Assembly: GCA_021737425.1 (NCBI GenBank)
Contig: JAIPDZ010000002.1
Location: forward strand, 1-54,778
Origin: Deltaproteobacteria bacterium
Lineage (GTDB): Bacteria; Desulfobacterota; DSM-4660; Desulfatiglandales; Desulfatiglandaceae
DNA: 54,778 bases
Direction: 5' to 3'
Positions 48,175 through 54,778 of the stretch are shown piece after piece. The notes beneath the pieces are model-generated. The model was not told the origin of the DNA, ran no database searches, and saw nothing but the letters and a program-made list of their open reading frames with translations. Every line of letters starts with the position of its first letter. Within the stretch, counting starts at the first letter, position 1. The position numbers were made by a program, and so were the translations under genes.

Positions 48175-49012
48175 ACAACACCTCATTGTGGAGCGCACCG
48201 TACGCATGGCCCTGGCCGAGGATCTGGGACCGGGCGACGTGACCACCCAGGCCGTCCTGGACGATTCCCCCCGGGGAACGGCCTCTCTTATGGCCCGCGA
48301 GCCACTGGTCCTGGCCGGCATGGCCGTGTTCGAGGCCACCTTTATAAGGGTTTGTCCGGACATCCGCATTCACACCGAATTCACCGACGGGGCCCTGATC
48401 TCGCCCGGCCAGGTGGTCTCTACGCTCCAAGGGCCCCTGGATGCCATCCTCAAGGGGGAGCGTACGGCCCTCAACTTTATCCAACGGATGAGCGGTATTG
48501 CCACCCTGACCCGGCGATACGTGGAAAAGGTCAAAGGAACCCGGGCCAAGATCCTGGATACCCGAAAAACCGCCCCCGGCCTCAGATGGTTGGATAAATA
48601 TGCGGTCCGAACCGGGGGCGGCCATAACCACCGTTTCGGCCTGTTCGACGGGGTGCTCATCAAGGACAACCACATCGCATCTGCCGGCTCCATTGCCCAG
48701 GCCCTGGAAAACGCCAAAAGGCGCATCGCCCATACCTTGAAAATCGAGATTGAGGTGGAAGATATGGCAGGGGTAAAGGAGGCCTGTGGTGCAGGAGCCG
48801 ATGTCATACTCCTGGACAACATGGACCCTGCCCTCCTCAAAGAAGCGGTGACATGGATCAATGGCACTGCCTTGGTGGAGGCCTCGGGCGGGATTACCCT
48901 CGACACCGTAAAAGCGGTGGCCGACAGCGGCGTAGACATGATTTCCATAGGGGAACTGACGCACTCCGCAAAGGCCTCGGATTTCACGCTCAGGATCGAA
49001 CCCCTTCTCTGA
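48164..49012 (+). CDS. nadC: Nicotinate-nucleotide pyrophosphorylase (carboxylating)
   Basis: EDLGPGDVTTQAV; LNFIQRMSGIATLT; DTRKTAPGLRWLDKYAVRTGGGHNHRFGL. Confidence 0.95.
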   Translation: MVIEQHLIVERTVRMALAEDLGPGDVTTQAVLDDSPRGTASLMAREPLVLAGMAVFEATFIRVCPDIRIHTEFTDGALISPGQVVSTLQGPLDAILKGERTALNFIQRMSGIATLTRRYVEKVKGTRAKILDTRKTAPGLRWLDKYAVRTGGGHNHRFGLFDGVLIKDNHIASAGSIAQALENAKRRIAHTLKIEIEVEDMAGVKEACGAGADVILLDNMDPALLKEAVTWINGTALVEASGGITLDTVKAVADSGVDMISIGELTHSAKASDFTLRIEPLL

Positions 49013-49062
49013 GTTGAGCCACAGACCCATTTTTTGCGCCACATCCGAAACAGAAGCTCATA

Positions 49063-49827
49063 ATGAACCACGTACCTGCCATTGAAGTCAAAAACCTATG
49101 GTTCTATTTTGAAAAGGCCCCTGTCCTTGAAGGGGTCACCTTTACCCTGGAACAGGGTGATTTCTTAGGTATCCTGGGGCCCAATGGGGGAGGCAAAACC
49201 ACCCTGCTCAAGCTCCTTCTGGGGATGCTCAAACCCGCCAAAGGGAGCATCAGGATTCTGGGACAGAACCCTCACGATGCCCATCACCGGGTTGCCTATG
49301 TCCCCCAAAACACCGATTTCAACCTCAGCTTTCCCATCTCAGTCATGGAGGTGGCGCTCATGGGCCGGCTTTCCAGGGCCCGTATGGGGCGGGGATACAG
49401 TGGTGAGGATCGGGCCAGTGTGCAAGAGGCCCTGAAAAAGGCCGGCATGTGGGCCTACAAGGACAGACCCGTGGGGAGCCTTTCGGGCGGGCAAAGACAG
49501 CGGGTTTTTATTGCGCGCGCCCTGGCCACCGAGCCTGAGATCCTCTTCTTAGACGAACCCACAGCCAGCGTGGATCCGGAATTCGAAACCGACCTCTATG
49601 AATTCTTAAAAGAGTTGAATCGATATGTCACCATTGTCACCATCACCCACGATGTGGGGGTGATATCGAGATATGTCAAGTCAGTGGCCTGTGTCAACAG
49701 GCGGCTCATCTTTCACGGAGAGGGGAAAATCACCAAAGAAATGTTGGACATGGCCTATCAATGCCCTGTGGACCTCATCGCCCACGGCATTCCCCACAGG
49801 GTGCTTCCCGAACATGAGGAGAAATGA
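49063..49827 (+). CDS. Metal (Zn/Mn-type) ABC transporter ATP-binding protein
   Basis: GPNGGGKTTLLKLLLG, LSGGQRQRVFIARAL, LFLDEPTASVD; ZnuC-like. Confidence 0.92.
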   Translation: MNHVPAIEVKNLWFYFEKAPVLEGVTFTLEQGDFLGILGPNGGGKTTLLKLLLGMLKPAKGSIRILGQNPHDAHHRVAYVPQNTDFNLSFPISVMEVALMGRLSRARMGRGYSGEDRASVQEALKKAGMWAYKDRPVGSLSGGQRQRVFIARALATEPEILFLDEPTASVDPEFETDLYEFLKELNRYVTIVTITHDVGVISRYVKSVACVNRRLIFHGEGKITKEMLDMAYQCPVDLIAHGIPHRVLPEHEEK

Positions 49828-49828
49828 T

Positions 49829-50635
49829 ATGTGGGAGGCCCTCCAGTTCGGCTTTATGCAAAACGCCCTGTTGGCGGGTGTCTTGGCCAGCATATCCTGC
49901 GGTATCATCGGCAGTCTCATTGTGGTCAACCGCATGGTTTTTATTTCCGGCGGCATTGCACACGCGGCCTTCGGCGGCATCGGGCTGGCCATTTTTCTGG
50001 GGTTTTCCCCCTCCCTCGGTGCGGCCCTGTTTGCCTTGGGGGTTTCCTTGATCATGGGGGTGGTCAGCCTCAAAAGCAAACATCGGGCAGACACCATCAT
50101 CGGGGTACTCTGGGCCGTGGGCATGGCCGTCGGCATCATCCTCATCGATTTGACCCCCGGGTATCACGCCGATCTCATGAGCTATCTATTTGGCAGCATT
50201 CTCGCCGTAACAGAGCTGGATCTCTGGCTCATGAGTATACTGGACGGGATCATTTTTTTGGTCATCCTCACCCTTTATAAAGAATTTATCGCCATGTCCT
50301 ATGATGAAGAATTCGCCTTTGTGGTGGGGGTCCCGGTAACCCCGCTCTATTTCGCCCTCCTCTGCCTCACCGCCCTCTCCATCGTGATCATCATCCGTAT
50401 CGTAGGCCTGATCCTGGTAATTGCCCTCCTCACCATCCCCCCCTATATTGCGGAGAAGTATACCGGATCGCTGAGAAAAATGATGATTTTCTCGGCAGTC
50501 CTGGGGACTTTTTTCACCCTTACCGGTTTGGCCATATCCTATTATTATGACCTGACCTCCGGGGCCACCATCATCATGGTTGCAGGAGTGACCTTCCTAT
50601 GCATAGAGGGACTTGATGTGATCAAGCGAAATTGA
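49829..50635 (+). CDS. Metal ABC transporter permease (ABC-3 family, ZnuB-like)
   Basis: NALLAGVLASISCGIIGSLIVVNRMVFISGGIAHAAFGGIGLA; multi-TM. Confidence 0.92.
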   Translation: MWEALQFGFMQNALLAGVLASISCGIIGSLIVVNRMVFISGGIAHAAFGGIGLAIFLGFSPSLGAALFALGVSLIMGVVSLKSKHRADTIIGVLWAVGMAVGIILIDLTPGYHADLMSYLFGSILAVTELDLWLMSILDGIIFLVILTLYKEFIAMSYDEEFAFVVGVPVTPLYFALLCLTALSIVIIIRIVGLILVIALLTIPPYIAEKYTGSLRKMMIFSAVLGTFFTLTGLAISYYYDLTSGATIIMVAGVTFLCIEGLDVIKRN

Positions 50636-50694
50636 TAAGCTTCAAATTCAGGGCCGTGTACAACAGGATTGGCTTTAGAAAGGAGGGATGCTGA

Positions 50695-51105
50695 GTGCTT
50701 ACGGATATCTTCTCCCCGGTCAAAAAGAGGAAGAGGGGTCGAAAGGCCAAGGATGAGTTTGACGCGCTCACCCATATCATTGACAAATCCGCCCCCCGTG
50801 AACACCAGGGGGAGCGTGAAATCTATTACTACAATTACAAAATGATGGCCCAATACCGAGGGCCCCTCCTGCAACTGCTTGAGACCTTGGCGCAAACCGG
50901 CCGGCAAAAAACCGAGCCCGACGCCCATGCCCGGGAATTGTTCATCAAATTGAAGGCCTTTTATGATATTAAAGACCGCTTAAGCATGTCCGAGGCGGTG
51001 GAAGATATAAATCTGAAAAAGCGATTTCGGGACCTTTTTCGCTTCTTTTACGGCCGAAAAGACCTCTCCGGCGACACCATAAGAGATTGGTTGACCCAGA
51101 TATGA
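50695..51105 (+). CDS. Hypothetical protein, 136 aa
   Basis: GTG-start ORF with an AAGGAGG-like RBS upstream; collinear with neighbours; no recognised domain. Confidence 0.65.
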   Translation: MLTDIFSPVKKRKRGRKAKDEFDALTHIIDKSAPREHQGEREIYYYNYKMMAQYRGPLLQLLETLAQTGRQKTEPDAHARELFIKLKAFYDIKDRLSMSEAVEDINLKKRFRDLFRFFYGRKDLSGDTIRDWLTQI

Positions 51106-51132
51106 AATGGCCTTTCAGCGTCAAAACCGCCC

Positions 51133-51882
51133 ATGAAAACAAAAAAGATCCTCAGCCGGGACAACCCCACATTCAAGACCTGGCTTCGCATCAGACGGAC
51201 CCGGGGGATCAAAAAGGAGGGGGTGGCCCTTCTCTCCGGGCCCAAACAGGTCCGTGAGGTCCTGGCTGCGTCCCCCGAACGATGTGCGGGCATCATTTTC
51301 ACACCGCACCACCCAACGCCTGTGGTACCGTCCACCCTCCCCCGCTATTCCCTGAGCCCCGATCTTTTCCGGCTACTGGACCTGTTTGATACGGGACAGC
51401 CTTTATTGCTGGTCCGGGTCGATCCTTTTCCCCCATTCACCTCCGGGCCATGTCCGTCCGGATGCCTCTTGTGCATCCCGTTTCAGGACCCGCCCAATGT
51501 GGGCGCGGTCATCCGCACTGCTGCCGCCCTGGGTGCAGCAGGGGTGGTTATGCTCAAGGAAGCGGCCCACCCCTTCCATCCCAAATCGCTCAGAAGCGCG
51601 GGGAGTGCCGTATTCCGAATACCCATCCTGGAAGGCCCTTCCATAAACAGTCTCGATGCCGGGGAGATACCCCTGATTACCCTCTCCCCGAACGGTCAGG
51701 ACCTTCAGGATTTTGAGTTTCCCTCCACCTTCTGCCTCCTTCCCGGCCTGGAAGGACCCGGCCTGCCCGGGCGGTTACAGGCATCGGCCCAACTCGCCAT
51801 CCCCATGGACCGACAGGTGGAGTCCCTAAACGCAGCCACCGCCACGGCCATCGTCCTCTATTGCTGGCGAAGAGGTCGCTGA
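51133..51882 (+). CDS. TrmH/SpoU family RNA methyltransferase
   Basis: SpoU motifs IPFQDPPNVGAVIRTAAALGA, LLPGLEGPGLP, IPMDRQVESLNAATATAIVLY. Confidence 0.9.
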   Translation: MKTKKILSRDNPTFKTWLRIRRTRGIKKEGVALLSGPKQVREVLAASPERCAGIIFTPHHPTPVVPSTLPRYSLSPDLFRLLDLFDTGQPLLLVRVDPFPPFTSGPCPSGCLLCIPFQDPPNVGAVIRTAAALGAAGVVMLKEAAHPFHPKSLRSAGSAVFRIPILEGPSINSLDAGEIPLITLSPNGQDLQDFEFPSTFCLLPGLEGPGLPGRLQASAQLAIPMDRQVESLNAATATAIVLYCWRRGR

Positions 51883-52128
51883 TCATTGTGCCACACTTCC
51901 GTATTGCGCGGAGTGAAATTGAATGGGGTATTTTTCAAAAGTCTCGCTTGCAAAGGGAGAAAAATGCATTAGAGTTTTAATTGAGGTATAAAAAGGCGAA
52001 TGAGAGAGAATGGCTGTACCCGGTAAACGGGTGATTTCTGGTGGCCAATGGTGCACCCCAACAGGTTTCATGCATTTCCCCAAGACAATCGGTTAACCCC
52101 GCAGTTTCAATTTTCTCCCCCATATGTA

Positions 52129-52306
52129 GAGTCAACTTCAATGTCATTAACTTAAGCAAGGTTCCAATAGTTCGATCGTCACCCCGGCGAAAGCCGGGGT
52201 CCAGAGGTATTTGAAAAGACTGCTGGATTCCGGGTCAAGCCCGGAATGACGTTTGCGCTAGTGATAAAGCGATAGAGCCTTAAGTTAATGACATTGGAGT
52301 CAACTT
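52129..52306. mobile_element. MITE-like element, 158 bp (52139-52296), with 18-bp perfect TIRs and flanking 10-bp direct repeats
   Basis: gagtcaactt|caatgtcattaacttaag ... cttaagttaatgacattg|gagtcaactt; internal hairpins accccggc-gaaa-gccggggt and attccggg-tcaag-cccggaat. Confidence 0.75.
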
Positions 52307-52407
52307 AGCAAAGTAGGGGGGGCTATGCAGGATCGGCCACAGGGATAACCTTCGAAACGCATTCGACCATTCATCAATTATTAAACCCATAACATAAGGA
52401 GATATGC

Positions 52408-52836
52408 ATGACTGAAGCAAAAAACGGCGACACGGTCAAAATTCACTACACGGGCAAGTTAGAAGACGGAAATGTATTCGACACTTCCCTGGAACGGGAA
52501 CCCCTGGAATTTAAAATAGGCGGCGGACAGGTCATTGAGGGCTTTGAAGAGGCCGTTATCGGTATGAGCCCTTCAGATACCAAAACCACCACCATTCCAT
52601 CGGATAAGGCCTATGGGGAATACCGGGAAGATATGGTGATCGAGGTGGACAAAGGCCAGTTTCCCGATCATATCGAACCGGAAGTGGGTCAGCAACTGGA
52701 GTTAAAGCAGGAAAACGGCCAAACCGTGGTGGTTTCCATCACGGATATCAATGACCCGGTGGTGACATTGGACGCCAATCATCCGCTGGCAGGCAAGGAT
52801 CTCACCTTTGAGATCCAACTCATGGAGGTTGAATAA
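52408..52836 (+). CDS. FKBP-type peptidyl-prolyl isomerase (SlyD-like)
   Basis: KNGDTVKIHYTGKLEDGNVFDTSLEREPLEFKIGGGQVIEGFEEAVIGM. Confidence 0.94.
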   Translation: MTEAKNGDTVKIHYTGKLEDGNVFDTSLEREPLEFKIGGGQVIEGFEEAVIGMSPSDTKTTTIPSDKAYGEYREDMVIEVDKGQFPDHIEPEVGQQLELKQENGQTVVVSITDINDPVVTLDANHPLAGKDLTFEIQLMEVE

Positions 52837-52884
52837 TATCCCATCCACCAGTCTGGGATCAGCCCCCGGACGCACCCTTGTGCG

Positions 52885-53463
52885 TCAGGGGGTTTGTGGA
52901 TGACCTTCCAATTCAGCCCGAATTTCTTTCAGGATGGGGCCGTCCTCCCCCCATAGTTTGCAGCTGTTCACCAGGGTGGAGAGGCCCTGAAACCCATCCA
53001 GGGTCCGGGGGAGTTCGCGAGGCTCTCGGGAGTAGTGGGTCCAGTAGCCATGCAGAGCAGCCGTTCCCATGACCACTATCAGATGGGTCATATGGTTGCA
53101 TCCCTTGACCCCGCCCAACAGCTTTTTGACCTGCTCGGTGTACCCGGAAATAATCTTGACGCCCACCAGTCGTTTCACCCCCTCCAAAGTGGTGGGGCAC
53201 ATTTCGTGGGGAATCCGAGGCATTTCAGCCTCCACATCCAGGATGGTGACGGGCCATCCGCCCACCAAAAAGCGAACACACATATGGTGGACCACATCCG
53301 CGGGCCGGGGCTTACCGTTCCAGTGATATCCGGATACGAACCGTTCGTCCCTGAGCCAACCCTCCACCACCAATCGTTCCTTTTTGACCGGATAGGTCCG
53401 CAACTCCAGCCGTCGCTCATGGACCGGAGCAACCCCTTTGATCATGTCCTTTAAACGACTCAC
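52885..53463 (-). CDS. DUF2889 domain-containing protein
   Basis: LRDERFVSGYHWNGKPRPADVVHHM..., EAEMPRIPHEMCP, GCNHMTHLIVVMG, NSCKLWGEDGPI. Confidence 0.8.
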   Translation of the reverse strand: MSRLKDMIKGVAPVHERRLELRTYPVKKERLVVEGWLRDERFVSGYHWNGKPRPADVVHHMCVRFLVGGWPVTILDVEAEMPRIPHEMCPTTLEGVKRLVGVKIISGYTEQVKKLLGGVKGCNHMTHLIVVMGTAALHGYWTHYSREPRELPRTLDGFQGLSTLVNSCKLWGEDGPILKEIRAELEGHPQTP

Positions 53464-53511
53464 AACATACTCCTGTTCCCATCCCCATGCGGAGGTCCCC
53501 TCGAACCGGGG

Positions 53512-53889
53512 CTATTTGATACAGGCCATTAACAGGATCCCGAACACAAACGCGAGCAGACCCCAGAAGCGGATGGTTTCCGGGGTGGCCTTTGAAAACC
53601 ACCACTCCAGAAGCCCTTTGATCTGGGTCGAAGGCGCCATGACCCAATAGACCCCCTTGGACAGGCCCAAGATCCCCAGGATAAACACAAACCAGAAGGG
53701 GTCAGTGCTGGTAAAGGCGCCGATGATCAGAACCGCCCCGAAAACCAAGGGGAGCAGGGAAAGCGCCTTTATCCGCTCCACAACAAACACGCGTCCGAGG
53801 GTGTCCCGTGTTCTATCGGTAAACACGATCAGAAATGTCCCCAGTGCAATCCAGAGAATGGCAATGATGTAGAGTATGGGTGTCATCAT
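53512..53889 (-). CDS. Small integral membrane protein, apparent tandem duplication of a two-TM (DUF2065/YjeT-like) unit
   Basis: 125 aa, four hydrophobic segments; halves ILWIALGTFLIVFT... and ILGLSKGVYWVMAP...FWGLLAFVFGILLMA align. Confidence 0.7.
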   Translation of the reverse strand: MMTPILYIIAILWIALGTFLIVFTDRTRDTLGRVFVVERIKALSLLPLVFGAVLIIGAFTSTDPFWFVFILGILGLSKGVYWVMAPSTQIKGLLEWWFSKATPETIRFWGLLAFVFGILLMACIK

Positions 53890-54238
53890 GAAATCCTCCT
53901 GATCCGGGCGCCTCTGTCAACCCTTTGATATTGTGCCATATTAAGGATATCGCCAGAATACGGAAACACGGTGAATGGATGACAATGAAGGATAAGGTCC
54001 ATTCCGATTGAAGCGGCTGTCCCCATCAGGGGAAAAGGCACTTTCTTTCGATAAAACGCGGTGGGTAGCGAGGTTTACGGTTCAGCCTGTCGCAACCATC
54101 AGACTCTCGGGTTACAAATCGAACCGGTCTCAAGGGCGCAAGAAAAAAAACCTATGGGCAATCGATCCACTGCACCATGCCACTCTGCCCGTAAAGACAA
54201 AGCTGCCCTCTCATAAGACCTGACGCAGGGATCGAATA

Positions 54239-54742
54239 TTATACGGAAGCCCGGGCCTTCTTTATCATGGCTGCGGCAAAATCCTTGCCGTCTTCTAAAT
54301 CCGCTGTGTCTGGATGTCCCATGGCCCCCTGGGCCTCCATGGCCCATGCCTGATGCTCAGCCTTCTGCATGAGGGCGTCAATGATCTGCTGTTTTACCTT
54401 GCCCTGGCAGCCAAAGGTTCCGATGATGGTGGCCTGCTTGGCCACGGTCAGGGCATCATAAAATGCGGTAACCGCCAACTGTCCTCCCCTGAGCGAGCCG
54501 TGGGTGGCAAAGAGGGCCAACTGCTTTCCTTCCGGAACCTTTTTCAAAAATTCCCGGGCCTTTGCGGGAACACTGTGAGACTGGACCGGGAACCCATAAA
54601 AAATGACATCATAGGCATCCAAATCAGTGACATCCCGTACAGGCAAAATCTCCTTTTTGGCCTGTTCAATACCGTCATAAATGGCATGGGCCAGCTTTTC
54701 CGTGTTTCCGGTCTCCGAGTAGTACGTGACAAGGGCCTTCAT
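54239..54742 (-). CDS. Flavodoxin family protein
   Basis: ALVTYYSETGNTEKLAHAIYDGI; YDVIFYGFPVQSHSVPAKAREFL. Confidence 0.88.
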   Translation of the reverse strand: MKALVTYYSETGNTEKLAHAIYDGIEQAKKEILPVRDVTDLDAYDVIFYGFPVQSHSVPAKAREFLKKVPEGKQLALFATHGSLRGGQLAVTAFYDALTVAKQATIIGTFGCQGKVKQQIIDALMQKAEHQAWAMEAQGAMGHPDTADLEDGKDFAAAMIKKARASV

Positions 54743-54778
54743 ATTTTGTTCCTCCACACAATGATTTTGCCGTTTTTT

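Noticed and set aside
48119-49042. 307-aa minus-strand ORF opposite nadC
   Set aside because: Shadow ORF; nadC motifs are on the plus strand.
54040-54095. Possible c-di-GMP-I (GEMM) riboswitch fragment: cggtgggtagcgaggtttacgg resembles the GEMM 3' half
   Set aside because: The conserved 5' half (GGGACGCAAAGC and GNRA hairpin) is absent; an Infernal search would be needed to revive it.
54110-54205. tRNA-like stretch on the minus strand (gggcagagtggcatggtgcagtgg ... ggttcgattt)
   Set aside because: No consistent cloverleaf; T-arm and acceptor stems do not pair.
1-54778. CRISPR array, prophage, intact IS transposase, or defence/toxin-antitoxin system
   Set aside because: Looked for regularly spaced repeats, transposase/integrase and defence motifs in the ORF list; none found.

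Overview
This 54.8 kb window is dense, mostly single-copy chromosomal DNA. It looks like a sulfate-reducer-type deltaproteobacterium (Desulfobacterota), judged from gene content and synteny only. About 55 protein genes can be supported. They include a molybdopterin oxidoreductase 3' end, maf, tatD, a GAF-fused PilB/GspE ATPase, argC, a divergent YchF, purE, tsaC, nadA, a PanP-like decarboxylase, the gmk-remA(DUF370)-yicC-DUF4416-rfaE1 cluster, rpe, the def-fmt-DUF116-rsmB cluster, a KorDABC-type 2-oxoacid:ferredoxin oxidoreductase, a sigma54 two-component pair next to prepilin peptidase, sppA-rpsA-cmk, HU, pgeF, pyrG, a penicillin-binding transpeptidase, serS, resB-ccsA, valS, nadC, a metal ABC ATPase/permease, a TrmH-family methyltransferase, an FKBP isomerase and a flavodoxin. 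There is one clear RNA gene, an SRP RNA that looks like the long form. I found no CRISPR array, prophage, intact IS element or convincing new defence system. The more unusual signals are intergenic: a 158-bp MITE-like element with 18-bp perfect inverted repeats and 10-bp direct repeats, a ~180-bp foldback element, a ~160-bp dispersed repeat in three copies, a three-way-junction structure after tsaC, and a frameshifted, truncated TrkH-like remnant.
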